From: Pseudoalteromonas lipolytica
Lineage (GTDB): Bacteria; Pseudomonadota; Gammaproteobacteria; Enterobacterales; Alteromonadaceae
NCBI RefSeq assembly: GCF_001306915.1
Contig: NZ_LJTC01000002.1
Coordinates: 444,108 to 508,107, forward strand
Length of the DNA: 64,000 nt
Reading direction: 5' to 3'
Part shown: positions 34,837 to 43,944 of the stretch, piece by piece
Layout: the number at the start of each line of letters is the position of its first letter
How positions within the stretch are numbered: the first letter of the stretch is position 1
Notes under the pieces: generated by a model
What the model saw: the letters and a program-made list of their open reading frames with translations, nothing else
What the model was told of the DNA's origin: nothing
The model's database searches: none
Program-made: the position numbers and the translations under genes

Positions 34837-35739
34837 CTAAATAGCTTGCTGAGTAAGTGATTGAGCAATGCTCCAGATAGCATTGAGCGCAGGATCATGG
34901 CGCTCTTTATTCAAAACAGCTAAACCAATTTCGAAACCAGCAACAGTCTGCTCAGCATCACTTACGATTTGCACTTTATCTTTAAGCGGACTGTTGTCCA
35001 AAACTATCTTTGGCACCATGGCAATACCTAAACCTAAGCTCACCATAGACACCATCGCTTCATGGCCTGCAACCTGAGCGTAAATTCGGCCGTGAATATT
35101 CTTTTTACGCCACCACTGCTCAAGACGTTGCCTTGATAATCCTTGCTCAGCAACAATAAACTCTAAATCTGACCAATCAATTTGTTCACTGGCAGAAAGC
35201 TTTTCGCTGATCGGGCACGCTATTTTTGGTGCTATCAATACTAATGGTGAGTACCCGACACTGGTAAAGGCAATTTGCCCAGGTAGCTTTAAAGGTTTTG
35301 CGGCAATTGCCATATCTTCATGGCCATCTAAAACACGGTTTATTGCAAGAGCGGGATCACCGGTATTAAGGGTAATTTCAATATATGGATGTTGCATTCG
35401 CAATTGCTCGAGTATTTGATGTAAAAAACTATATGAGGCAGTTACAGAACAATAAATACTGACATTGCCATAAACATGCTGTTGTGGCTCTTGTACATTA
35501 GCCTTAAAACGATGCCAGTTAGCCAGCGTCGCATTTGCGTACTCAATGAATGACTCACCTTCGCGAGTTAATTTGACAGTGCGATTATCCCGATTAAAGA
35601 GTACCACCCCAACCTCTTCTTCGAGCTGTTTAATATTACGGCTCAAAGTTGGCGCACTGATATGGCAAAGCTCACTCGCTCTGGCAAAGTGTAGCGTCTT
35701 GGCTAACGCTAAAAAGTAATTAAGATGTTTGTGATCCAT
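34837..35739 (-). CDS. ilvY: HTH-type transcriptional activator IlvY
   Basis: This 300-residue LysR-family regulator has the N-terminal helix-turn-helix (HFARASELCHISAPTLSRNIKQLEEEVG region, residues about 17-45) and a C-terminal effector-binding domain. Its sequence and its place divergent to ilvC identify it as IlvY, which activates ilvC when acetolactate or acetohydroxybutyrate binds. The 146-base shared region contains a 7-bp dyad ten bases from its start codon, probably its operator. Confidence 0.93.
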   Translation of the reverse strand: MDHKHLNYFLALAKTLHFARASELCHISAPTLSRNIKQLEEEVGVVLFNRDNRTVKLTREGESFIEYANATLANWHRFKANVQEPQQHVYGNVSIYCSVTASYSFLHQILEQLRMQHPYIEITLNTGDPALAINRVLDGHEDMAIAAKPLKLPGQIAFTSVGYSPLVLIAPKIACPISEKLSASEQIDWSDLEFIVAEQGLSRQRLEQWWRKKNIHGRIYAQVAGHEAMVSMVSLGLGIAMVPKIVLDNSPLKDKVQIVSDAEQTVAGFEIGLAVLNKERHDPALNAIWSIAQSLTQQAI

Positions 35740-35748
35740 ACCGCCACC

Positions 35749-35765
35749 ATTTCATTTTATGAAAT
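35749..35765. promoter_or_regulatory. Candidate IlvY operator dyad
   Basis: ATTTCAT-TTT-ATGAAAT is a perfect 7-bp inverted repeat in the ilvY-ilvC intergenic region, ten bases from the ilvY start codon. LysR regulators bind such dyads with T-N11-A character. Function is inferred from position. Confidence 0.4.
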
Positions 35766-35824
35766 ACTTTAATTCAAATATATCATTTTACGCAAGGTAA
35801 AAAATTGCATAGTGTTAATACATA

Positions 35825-35849
35825 CAAAGAACACCACGTCGGTTCTTTG
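35825..35849 (+). other. Hairpin in the ilvC leader
   Basis: CAAAGAAC and GTTCTTTG (8 bp) flank a nine-base spacer, 36 bases before the ilvC start. It could be an RNA hairpin in the leader or a second operator half. Confidence 0.35.
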
Positions 35850-35885
35850 ATTTTCTAACAAAATTGTATTTATAGGACACTAACA

Positions 35886-37358
35886 ATGGCGAATTATTTT
35901 AATACTCTTCCTTTGAGAGAGCAGTTAGCGCAATTAGCGCAGTGTGAATTTATGGACCCAGCAGAGTTTGCTGATGGTGTAGACGCTTTAAAAGGGAAAA
36001 AACTCGTTATTGTCGGTTGTGGCGCACAAGGCCTTAACCAAGGTTTAAATTTACGTGACTCAGGCTTAGATGTTTCTTATACATTACGTGAATCAGCAAT
36101 TACTGAGCGTCGTCAATCTTTCTTAAACGCATCTGAAAACGGTTTTACTGTAGGCACGTATGAAGAGCTTATTCCAACAGCAGATGTAGTTTTAAACTTA
36201 ACACCTGATAAACAACATACGGCTGTTGTTAATGCCATCATGCCATTAATGAAACAAGGTGCAACACTTGCTTATTCACACGGCTTCAACATTGTTGAAG
36301 AAGGCATGCAAATCCGTGAAGATCTAACTGTTATTATGGTTGCACCTAAGTGCCCTGGTTCAGAAGTACGTGAAGAGTACAAACGTGGCTTTGGCGTACC
36401 AACATTAATCGCGGTTCACCCAGAAAACGACCCTCAAGGCCATGGTTTAGCGCAAGCTAAAGCGTATGCAGCAGGTACCGGTGGTCATCGTGCGGGTGTA
36501 CTAAAATCATCATTCATTGCAGAAGTTAAATCTGACTTAATGGGTGAGCAGACGATTCTATGTGGCATGTTACAAACTGGTTCACTACTTTGCTTCGATA
36601 AAATGGTCGAAAAAGGCATTGATGCAAGTTACGCGTCAAAACTAATCCAATATGGTTGGGAAGTGATCACTGAAGCACTTAAGTATGGTGGTGTAACTAA
36701 CATGCTTGACCGTTTATCAAACCCAGCAAAAGTGAAAGCATTTGAATTAAGTGAAGAGCTTAAAACAATCATGCGCCCACTTTATAACAAGCATATGGAC
36801 GATATCATCAGTGGCGAATTCTCACGCGGTATGATGGCTGATTGGGCTGAAGATGACGCAAAATTACTCTCATGGCGCGCAGAAACTGCCGAAACTGCAT
36901 TCGAAAAGCAACAAAATACCGACCAAGAAATCAGCGAGCAAGCATTCTTCGACCAAGGTATTTTAATGGTTGCAATGGTTAAAGCAGGTGTTGAGCTTGC
37001 CTTCGAAACCATGACTGCAGCAGGTATCATCGCAGAATCTGCTTACTATGAATCACTACACGAAACGCCGCTTATCGCAAACACCATTGCTCGTAAGAAG
37101 CTTTTCGAAATGAACCGAACTATTTCAGATACTGCAGAGTATGGCTGTTACTTATACAACCACGCGTGTTTACCACTTTTACAAGACTTTATGAAAGACG
37201 TCGATACAGATGTGATTGGTAAAGGTCTTGATAGTGCAAGCAACCAAGTCGATAACCAAACCTTGATTGCCGTGAATAAAGCACTACGCGAGCACCCGGT
37301 TGAAATCATTGGTAGCAAACTACGTGGTTACATGTCAGCAATGAAGAAAATTGTTTAA
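35886..37358 (+). CDS. ilvC: Ketol-acid reductoisomerase (class II)
   Basis: IlvC converts acetolactate or acetohydroxybutyrate to the dihydroxy acid in branched-chain amino acid synthesis, using NADPH and magnesium. The 490-residue length marks the long class II form with two C-terminal knotted domains. The Rossmann loop is [20 protein letters not shown], and acidic metal ligands lie in [17 protein letters not shown] and in the second repeat. The order with divergent ilvY is as in E. coli. A strong terminator follows. Confidence 0.97.
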   Translation: MANYFNTLPLREQLAQLAQCEFMDPAEFADGVDALKGKKLVIVGCGAQGLNQGLNLRDSGLDVSYTLRESAITERRQSFLNASENGFTVGTYEELIPTADVVLNLTPDKQHTAVVNAIMPLMKQGATLAYSHGFNIVEEGMQIREDLTVIMVAPKCPGSEVREEYKRGFGVPTLIAVHPENDPQGHGLAQAKAYAAGTGGHRAGVLKSSFIAEVKSDLMGEQTILCGMLQTGSLLCFDKMVEKGIDASYASKLIQYGWEVITEALKYGGVTNMLDRLSNPAKVKAFELSEELKTIMRPLYNKHMDDIISGEFSRGMMADWAEDDAKLLSWRAETAETAFEKQQNTDQEISEQAFFDQGILMVAMVKAGVELAFETMTAAGIIAESAYYESLHETPLIANTIARKKLFEMNRTISDTAEYGCYLYNHACLPLLQDFMKDVDTDVIGKGLDSASNQVDNQTLIAVNKALREHPVEIIGSKLRGYMSAMKKIV

Positions 37359-37390
37359 CCCTGGAAAGTAAGTTTCGCTTGTTAGAAACC

Positions 37391-37427
37391 AAGCCCAATT
37401 GCTTATATGCTTTGGGCTTTTTTTTTG
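37391..37427 (+). terminator. Terminator after ilvC
   Basis: AAGCCCAA / TTGGGCTT with a 13-base loop is followed by a run of nine T residues in total. Confidence 0.9.
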
Positions 37428-37502
37428 TCCCTACATTGATTCGTCATCTGTAAAGTGTATGCTAAAATTACTGACTTAAATGTTGTAAACTAAGACACTT
37501 TC

Positions 37503-39416
37503 ATGGCGTTAAATCAATTCACCATCACTAAAAAAATTACCCTACTTGGCAGTTCTATCGCCCTCATTGTTGCTGCGTTAATCGGCGCAACAGCGATATA
37601 CAGTGCAAAACAAATCATTGAACAGCGAATGATTGAATCGGAACTACCGAGCAAACTACAAGCAATTGATAATTATATTACTCACGATATAAATCAAATG
37701 ATCAGTGCAGCTGAGCAACTCTCCAGTAACGAGTTTGTATTAGAGTGGGCTAACTCTGGCAATACAGATGATAAAACACTGCTAAAAGAGCTTAACCGCC
37801 TTGTTACCCAGTACGATCTAGCAACGGCTTCTTGGGCTAACCGTGAAACAGCACAATATTGGAACCAAGACGGTTTCTTGCGCGTTTTAACTAAAGAGCA
37901 AGATGGTTGGTTTTTCGCGTTTACTAACACCGCACAACCCTTTTCGATCAGTATCTATCAAGAGTCACCGACTGATGTAAAAATGTTTGTGAACCACCAG
38001 CAAACTAATGGCATTGGTTTAGCAGGCCTTGCAAAAAGTATCGACGATATGCAGGGCATGCTTAAACGCTTTCAAATAGAAGAAACCGGTTTTGTATTTG
38101 TTGCAGATAAAAACGGCCTAATTCAGCTGCATAAAGACGAAAACAAAGTCGCAAAAGCTAAGTTGGATGACGTTTATAAAACGGGTATCACGCGTACTCT
38201 GCTAACGCAAAGCGACTTCAATTTACAAGAAATCAACCTTAATGGCGAAGCAACCTTAGTGGCGGCAAGCCCAATTAAAAACACTGATTTGTTTGTTATT
38301 GCCCAAGTGCCAAAGCACGAAGTGTTTTCGAGCATTCAAGTTTTACAATGGCAAATCATCAGCTTTGCGATTGTGATTGCGTTGATTGCAAGCTTTGCAG
38401 GTTTAGTACTGGCACGTACGCTTTCATCGCCGCTGTCGAAAATGGCTGAGTTGTTCACCCGTTTAGGCTCTGGTGATGCTAATTTAGCGTATAGACTTCC
38501 TGACTCTGAGCAACCTGAACTTGCAAACTTATCAGCGGGCTTTAACCAATTTATCTCTAAGATTGAAACTGCAATTAGCCAAGTTGCTCAAGAAAGTAGT
38601 GAAATTAGACAAAGCGCCGATCATGTGTTTCAGCAAGCACAAAAGAACTCAGTGGCGCTTGATAATCAAAAAGAGCAAACTATCTCGGTTGCTGCGGCGA
38701 TTAATGAAATGGGTGCAACAGTGCAAGAAATTGCCTCAAGCGCAGCGAACACGGCTAAGCTCACTGAGAATAGCAAGCAGAACACTGAACAAAGCCATAC
38801 TCAGGTAACGCAAAGTAAAGAAGCAATAATTGAATTGGCATGTGATATCGATAATATCACCGAGCAAGTAAACGAGCTGGCAAACAAAACACAAGCGATT
38901 GCCAGTATTGTCGACTCTATCAGAGGGATTTCGGAGCAAACCAACCTATTAGCACTTAATGCGGCGATTGAGTCTGCTCGTGCGGGTGAGCACGGTCGAG
39001 GCTTTGCTGTTGTAGCTGATGAAGTTAGAGCGCTTGCAAATCGCACGTCGCAATCAACAACGGAAATTCAAACCATGATCAGTGAACTAACAAATACGTC
39101 TGATTTAGTGGTTAATCATATCAATCATTCGAAATCACAAGCTCAATTGAGCGTTGATGCAATGCAGAGTTCTGTTGAATTACTTAATGCCATTAACGAT
39201 GCTGCCAATGAAATAAACGATATGGCAACCTTAATCGCAACTGCAACTGAAGAGCAAAGTAATGTAGTGGCAGATGTCGGTCGTAACATTGAGCAAATAA
39301 GTGACATAAGTGATAACGTTATGCGTGAACAAATTGATAGTGAACAAGCAATCAAAGACTTAGCAAACAGTGCGCAAACCCTTGATGACCTTGTTGCAAC
39401 TTTTGATAAACGCTGA
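37503..39416 (+). CDS. Methyl-accepting chemotaxis protein with Cache-like sensor
   Basis: This 637-residue receptor has an N-terminal helix ([24 protein letters not shown]), a periplasmic Cache-like domain of about 240 residues (ending [20 protein letters not shown]), a second helix ([20 protein letters not shown]), HAMP, and the cytoplasmic signalling hairpin with tip [20 protein letters not shown] followed by [15 protein letters not shown]. The ligand is unknown. It is monocistronic and upstream of a TPR lipoprotein. Confidence 0.95.
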   Translation: MALNQFTITKKITLLGSSIALIVAALIGATAIYSAKQIIEQRMIESELPSKLQAIDNYITHDINQMISAAEQLSSNEFVLEWANSGNTDDKTLLKELNRLVTQYDLATASWANRETAQYWNQDGFLRVLTKEQDGWFFAFTNTAQPFSISIYQESPTDVKMFVNHQQTNGIGLAGLAKSIDDMQGMLKRFQIEETGFVFVADKNGLIQLHKDENKVAKAKLDDVYKTGITRTLLTQSDFNLQEINLNGEATLVAASPIKNTDLFVIAQVPKHEVFSSIQVLQWQIISFAIVIALIASFAGLVLARTLSSPLSKMAELFTRLGSGDANLAYRLPDSEQPELANLSAGFNQFISKIETAISQVAQESSEIRQSADHVFQQAQKNSVALDNQKEQTISVAAAINEMGATVQEIASSAANTAKLTENSKQNTEQSHTQVTQSKEAIIELACDIDNITEQVNELANKTQAIASIVDSIRGISEQTNLLALNAAIESARAGEHGRGFAVVADEVRALANRTSQSTTEIQTMISELTNTSDLVVNHINHSKSQAQLSVDAMQSSVELLNAINDAANEINDMATLIATATEEQSNVVADVGRNIEQISDISDNVMREQIDSEQAIKDLANSAQTLDDLVATFDKR

Positions 39417-39500
39417 CACGTTTTGTAACAGTTAACCCTGACCCTTTTTCATGCACGGCCTATACTTAAATGGTATTAGGCCAAGAATTAAGAGGGTCAA

Positions 39501-40685
39501 ATGAAATTACCTAGCATTGTTTTCGCCTCAAGCTTTTGCTTATTAACAGCGTGTAGTAGTACAGAAAATAACACCGCCCCACCACCACTTGCTTTGGTGC
39601 AAAGTAATACGTTTACCCAAACCTCAGTTGAAACCCAACAAGAAATTTTTGCATTAAGCAAACATGTCAAACAACAACTTGACAGTACTTTTCCCAAAGA
39701 TGGTCGATCATTGCAAAGTACTAAAGGCTTACTCAGGTTTCTATTACAAAATGGCGATGCGTCTTTATCTTATCAATCTGGTGCGACCTTAACGGCCAAT
39801 CAAGCCTACGAAAATTTAAATGCTAACTGTTTATCGTTATCGATTTTAGCCTATAGCCTTGCTGACTACCTTGGCCTCGAAGGGCAATTTCAAAAAGTGC
39901 ATATCCCAGAGTATTGGGCGCTGGATAATGGTTTTAACTTACTCACAGGGCATATTAATTTGAAAGTGAGTGAATCAACAAAACAAGTGTTAAATCGTAA
40001 AGTTATATACCCTCAAGAGCGCTCTTTGGTGATAGACTTTGACCCTAACAGTCGCCAAGAGGCGTTTAAAACCAGCAACATCAACAAAGCCCGTATCACA
40101 GCGATGTTTTATAACAATAAGGGCGCAGCTGCGATGTTAAAACATGATTACGACACTGCTTTTAGCTATTACAAAGCAGCAGTTGATATTGATAGCAACT
40201 ACTCAGGTGCATGGGGCAACCTTGGGGTATTATTCAGATTAACGAGTGACTACCAAAGTGCTGAAACAGCCTATCAGTATGCGATTAGTTTAGATCCTGA
40301 CAACAACACCGCGCTAGGCAATTTAGCAAGACTCTATAACCTGACCGATCGTAAAGAGCAAGGCCAAGCTATATTAGCCATGCTTGACAAGAAACGCCAA
40401 GCAAACCCTTATTACCATATTTCTTTAGGTAATGATGCCTATACAACCAGCCGTTACCAAGATGCCATAAAACACTACAAAAAAGCCCGTGACTTAAATT
40501 CAACCCTGCATGATACTGATTTTGGTTTAGCCAGAACCTATTATCAATTGGGTGACTTAAAACTGGCTAAAAAGTATTTAACTATGGCAAACAATAAAGC
40601 TGACTTTGATCATGATAAACAGCGTTACGAAAATAAATTACAAGCGCTTCGCTCGCATACTGCAAAACTTATTGATTATCGCTAG
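39501..40685 (+). CDS. TPR-containing lipoprotein with transglutaminase-like domain
   Basis: This 394-residue lipoprotein has a signal ending LLTACSS. The N-terminal half contains NANCLSLSILAYSLADYLGLEGQFQKVHIPEYW, similar to the cysteine region of transglutaminase-like or SirB1-type folds. Four tetratricopeptide units follow, such as AMLKHDYDTAFSYYKAAVDI, NLGVLFRLTSDYQSAETAYQ and LGNLARLYNLTDRKEQGQAI. TPRs suggest a scaffold for protein contacts in the envelope. The end overlaps the M28 peptidase frame by about 74 bases. The precise role is unknown. Confidence 0.85.
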   Translation: MKLPSIVFASSFCLLTACSSTENNTAPPPLALVQSNTFTQTSVETQQEIFALSKHVKQQLDSTFPKDGRSLQSTKGLLRFLLQNGDASLSYQSGATLTANQAYENLNANCLSLSILAYSLADYLGLEGQFQKVHIPEYWALDNGFNLLTGHINLKVSESTKQVLNRKVIYPQERSLVIDFDPNSRQEAFKTSNINKARITAMFYNNKGAAAMLKHDYDTAFSYYKAAVDIDSNYSGAWGNLGVLFRLTSDYQSAETAYQYAISLDPDNNTALGNLARLYNLTDRKEQGQAILAMLDKKRQANPYYHISLGNDAYTTSRYQDAIKHYKKARDLNSTLHDTDFGLARTYYQLGDLKLAKKYLTMANNKADFDHDKQRYENKLQALRSHTAKLIDYR

Positions 40686-41538
40686 TGCTGCCCTGATAAG
40701 CACAGGGCACGCTTTTGCCAATACAAACTTAGTACAAGACGTTATAACGCTAACATCGCCTCAATTTGCTGGGCGAAAAACGAATACAGAGGGCGCTAAA
40801 TTAGCCGCCGATTTCATAGCAGAGCGCTTTGTCGCTCTTGGCTATTCAGTAAATGAACAAATTTTTACTTATCAATCAGGTTTCTTTAGTGAGGCGGTTG
40901 GGAGAAACATTGTTGCGATAAAAAATAGCCCTTGTGAAAAGTGTAAAAAAATTATTTTTACAGCCCATTACGACCACCTTGGGCAACAAGGCAGTCGGCT
41001 TTACCCGGGTGCCAATGATAACGCCAGCGGCGTTGCAGCTTTACTTTATTTAGCTGACCACTTTGCACAAAGCCCTCAACGCTATCAGTTAGTGTTTGTT
41101 GCAACCGATGCCGAAGAAAATGGCCTACATGGTAGCGATTACTTGGTATCGACACTTAATACAGACAAAATAAAACTTAACATTAATTTAGATATGCTTG
41201 TTGTGAATCCACGAAAACCGCGTATCTATGCGTTTTTAGATAAGCAATCATTAGCGCACTATAAAGATGACATTAAAGCTTTGTCTGATGAGCAGCTAAC
41301 CTTTATGGCAACTAGCTCGTCGGCGAGGCTGAATCGATTATTTGATCTCAAAGTTGATTGGCGCAGAGCAAGTGACCATTATTCGTTTGCTAAAGCGGGG
41401 ATCCCATACATTTACTTTGGTATCGGACACGATAAACATCATCATCAGAGCACCGACACAGCTGCGCACATCGACTTTACATTGTTCGAATATGCCATGG
41501 CGAAAATAGCCCTATTTATTGAAAAGCTTCCAAGTTAG
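40612..41538 (+). CDS. M28-family zinc aminopeptidase-like exported protein
   Basis: This 308-residue protein has a signal peptide (ILQNLLIIASAALISTGHAFA) and the M28 metal ligands: His in TAHYDHLG, Asp in PGANDNASGVAA, Glu-Glu in TDAEENGLHGS, Asp in NLDMLV and His in ASDHYSFAKAGIPYIYFG. Family members are aminopeptidases or, in some cases, glutaminyl cyclases. The start is uncertain: ATG at 40612 lies within the upstream TPR gene, with no clear ribosome site, so translation is probably coupled. It ends exactly against the stop of the convergent GIY-YIG gene. Confidence 0.85.
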   Translation: MINSVTKINYKRFARILQNLLIIASAALISTGHAFANTNLVQDVITLTSPQFAGRKTNTEGAKLAADFIAERFVALGYSVNEQIFTYQSGFFSEAVGRNIVAIKNSPCEKCKKIIFTAHYDHLGQQGSRLYPGANDNASGVAALLYLADHFAQSPQRYQLVFVATDAEENGLHGSDYLVSTLNTDKIKLNINLDMLVVNPRKPRIYAFLDKQSLAHYKDDIKALSDEQLTFMATSSSARLNRLFDLKVDWRRASDHYSFAKAGIPYIYFGIGHDKHHHQSTDTAAHIDFTLFEYAMAKIALFIEKLPS

Positions 41539-41856
41539 CTACTTTGGTAGCTCAGAGGTTAAAACAAACTGCCTTTTTTGCGCTTTACTAAGCTTTTTTA
41601 CGCTTATTTCAAGTTTAGTTGCTTCACTACGGTTACCCACTTGCTGTTGATAGATAAGTGTTAAAGGCCCCTTGCCTTTGAGGTTTTTAGCCCCTTTTCC
41701 CGCTTGATGCTGCATAAATCGCTTTTCAACATTGGTGGTGATCCCCGTATACCAATGACCCAAACGTGTTTGCACTATGTACAAATGCCACAGACTCTCT
41801 GAATTATCATTGTTTTTTATAGGCTGCTGTAAACTTTCTGGGTTTGCTGTGGTCAA
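41539..41856 (-). CDS. GIY-YIG nuclease family protein (UPF0213)
   Basis: This 105-residue protein has the family core WHLYIVQTRLGHWYTGITTNVEKRFMQHQAGKGAKNLKGKGPLTLIY, that is, a degenerate GIY (LYIVQT), the YTG of the second motif and an Arg in helix 1, like E. coli YhbQ. It starts with TTG at 41856, preceded by AGAGG. An N-terminal tail of about 20 residues precedes the domain. Role: putative DNA endonuclease, not characterised in most bacteria. Confidence 0.9.
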   Translation of the reverse strand: MTTANPESLQQPIKNNDNSESLWHLYIVQTRLGHWYTGITTNVEKRFMQHQAGKGAKNLKGKGPLTLIYQQQVGNRSEATKLEISVKKLSKAQKRQFVLTSELPK

Positions 41857-41973
41857 ATTTGTGCCTCTTGATTGTTAATCGCATTTGTGTAAAAACAATT
41901 ACTGAAAAGGGTTTTACCTTCAGTGACTAATCGGTATCATGCAGTGTATAAAAAATAAGGATTCAAACAAATA

Positions 41974-42336
41974 ATGCAGTCGTTTAAAACTTTTTCTTTT
42001 TGGTTAGTACTTACCCTTACTTTAAGTGCTACAGCAGGGTGTTCAAGCTGGGTTTACCGAATCAACATTCCTCAAGGTAACTTCTTAGAGCAATCAGATG
42101 TAGATAAGCTACGTGTTAATATGACGCGCGAGCAAGTACTGTATGTACTAGGCAAGCCAGTCGCTGAAGACTCATTTGATAAAAATACCTGGCACTACCT
42201 TTACGTATTCAATCTTGGTCGTAGCAACGAGCAACGTAAATCACTCACTATTAACTTCGAAAACGATAAGCTTGTTTCGTTATCGGGTGACTATGAACAA
42301 CCTAGCGAATTTAATACGCCGCTTGAACAAGAGTAA
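41974..42336 (+). CDS. bamE: Outer-membrane assembly lipoprotein BamE
   Basis: BamE is a small lipoprotein of the BAM complex that inserts beta-barrels into the outer membrane. The 120-residue product has a lipobox (SATAGCSS), the conserved segment YRINIPQGNFLEQSDVDKLRVNMTREQVLYVLGKP and the strand DSFDKNTWHYLYVF. Its place next to the ratA-rnfH pair and smpB is the usual gammaproteobacterial arrangement. Confidence 0.96.
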   Translation: MQSFKTFSFWLVLTLTLSATAGCSSWVYRINIPQGNFLEQSDVDKLRVNMTREQVLYVLGKPVAEDSFDKNTWHYLYVFNLGRSNEQRKSLTINFENDKLVSLSGDYEQPSEFNTPLEQE

Positions 42337-42353
42337 TAGCAGCGCAAATTATT

Positions 42354-42380
42354 AAGGGTAGCCTAGGCTACCCTTTTTTA
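42354..42380. terminator. Bidirectional terminator between bamE and rnfH
   Basis: AAGGGTAGCC / GGCTACCCTT, a nearly continuous palindrome, is followed by T6-ATGCCT on the plus strand. It serves bamE and convergent rnfH. Confidence 0.85.
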
Positions 42381-42704
42381 TGCCTTATTAAGCGGACGCC
42401 CGCCTGTAATTTTATTAGCTCGGCCCTCTTCTTTAGCTTTTTCAGCACGGCGCCTGCGTGCATCCTTTGGATCAGCAATAAGAGGTCGATAAATCTCAAT
42501 ACGATCGCCATCTTTTACTTCTTGATGCAGTTTACAAGTACGATTCCAAATCCCAAGCGTTAAATTATTTGCGTCTATTTCTGGGCACTTCTCGATAATG
42601 CCCGACTTAATCACCGCTTGCTCAGCGGTAGTACCTACAGGCACTTCGACCAGTAAACTGGTTGCTGTTGTTGGTAAGGCGAAAACCACTTCAACAGTGA
42701 TCAT
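42378..42704 (-). CDS. rnfH: RnfH family protein (RatB)
   Basis: This 108-residue ubiquitin-like (beta-grasp) protein contains VEVVFALPTTATSLLVEVPVGTTAEQAVIKSGI and IGIWN-like LGIWNRTCKLHQEVKDGDRIEIYRPLIADPKDARRRRAEKA. It was named for association with Rnf complexes and as RatB of the ratAB pair. Its start overlaps the ratA stop by four bases (ATGA), so the two are coupled. The basic tail is normal for the family. Biochemical role is unknown. Confidence 0.92.
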   Translation of the reverse strand: MITVEVVFALPTTATSLLVEVPVGTTAEQAVIKSGIIEKCPEIDANNLTLGIWNRTCKLHQEVKDGDRIEIYRPLIADPKDARRRRAEKAKEEGRANKITGGRPLNKA

Positions 42705-43141
42705 GGGCGAACTCCATATACAGTTTTAGCGCGTTGAGTAAATGCATTAACCATATTCTTAGCGACTTCGTTAAATACTTTTCCGAAAGCCAGCTCAATA
42801 AGCTTACTAGCAAATTCAAACTCAAGATGCAGTTGCACTTTACAAGCTTTATCGTCCAGCGGTAAAAAGTGCCATTTGCCTTGCAGCTTTTTGAATGGGC
42901 CATCAACTAGGCGTAGCGCAACCGTTTGCTCATCAATAAAGGTATTTTCGGTAGTGAACCACTTTTTTAAACCTGCTTTCGATATTTCTAGACTAGCTGT
43001 CATACCACTGGCTTGTTGTGTAATGATTTTAGCATCAGAGCAATGTGGTAAAAACTCTGGATATGCATCTACATCATTCACTAAATCAAACATTTCTTTG
43101 CTGCTGTACATTACCAGCGCACTTTTTTCTATTTGCGGCAT
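42701..43141 (-). CDS. ratA: Ribosome-associated RatA / coenzyme Q-binding COQ10-like protein
   Basis: This 146-residue START/SRPBCC-fold protein opens MPQIEKSALVMYSSKEMFDLVNDVDAYPEFLPHC, with central SLEISKAGLKKWFTTENTF and LVDGPFKKLQGKWHF. E. coli RatA was reported to block 70S ribosome association, while COQ10 homologues bind ubiquinone. GGAGTGAAT precedes ATG at 43141, so four extra codons upstream are rejected. It is divergent from smpB. Confidence 0.92.
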   Translation of the reverse strand: MPQIEKSALVMYSSKEMFDLVNDVDAYPEFLPHCSDAKIITQQASGMTASLEISKAGLKKWFTTENTFIDEQTVALRLVDGPFKKLQGKWHFLPLDDKACKVQLHLEFEFASKLIELAFGKVFNEVAKNMVNAFTQRAKTVYGVRP

Positions 43142-43274
43142 ATTCACTCCCAACTTTGTCGGCGAATTTTAGCAAGCTTTGACTATTTACCCAAATATTA
43201 GTGACGCGAAAATTTCTGCAAAGCCTTAAAAAAGCGATGTAAAAACGCTGTTTTTACGTATAATATGAGTCACT

Positions 43275-43754
43275 ATGGCTAAGAAAAAATCATCTAAATC
43301 GACAAGTAATACCATCGCGCTAAACAAAAAAGCGCGTCATGAGTATTTTTTACACGATAAGTTCGAAGCAGGGGTTGAACTACAGGGCTGGGAAGTAAAA
43401 AGTATCCGAGCTGGTAAAGTAAACATCTCTGAGACTTATATTCACATTAAAAACGGCGAAGCATTTTTACTTGGCAGTCAAATTCAGCCTCTCAACAGTG
43501 CTTCTACTCACGTAATTTGCGATCCTTTAAGGTATCGTAAGTTACTTTTAAATAAGCGTGAAATCGATCGTCTTATCGGTGCTACAGAACGCGAAGGTTT
43601 TTCATTAATCGCAACTGCAATGTACTGGAAAAAATGCTGGGTGAAGTTGGAGTTCCACCTTGCTAAAGGTAAAAAGATGCACGACAAACGTGAAGACGGA
43701 AAAAATAAAGATTGGGCGCGTGAAAAAGAACGCCTGATGAAACATAAAGCTTAA
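43275..43754 (+). CDS. smpB: SsrA-binding protein SmpB
   Basis: SmpB binds tmRNA and rescues stalled ribosomes. The 159-residue protein has the conserved core [43 protein letters not shown]-like [15 protein letters not shown], and the basic C-terminal tail [13 protein letters not shown]. It lies divergent to ratA, as in E. coli. The tmRNA gene itself is not seen in the following intergenic region. Confidence 0.97.
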   Translation: MAKKKSSKSTSNTIALNKKARHEYFLHDKFEAGVELQGWEVKSIRAGKVNISETYIHIKNGEAFLLGSQIQPLNSASTHVICDPLRYRKLLLNKREIDRLIGATEREGFSLIATAMYWKKCWVKLEFHLAKGKKMHDKREDGKNKDWAREKERLMKHKA

Positions 43755-43944
43755 TTTATGAAATGAGCCTAACCTTTTTGTTAGGCTCGTACCCCCTACC
43801 AGTCCTGACTCTTACCACTTAAGAACCTTAACATCTTAATAAACCCATACTTTTTTGCTATTTCATTCACCGCTATTTACATGGTATCAATCTTTGTCGT
43901 GATTAATTCACAACACTTTCACAATTATACAAGGATTGAAATAT

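Noticed and set aside
43755-43944. Possible tmRNA gene after smpB
   Set aside because: The region lacks the tRNA-like ends and the tag-peptide frame; ssrA must lie elsewhere.
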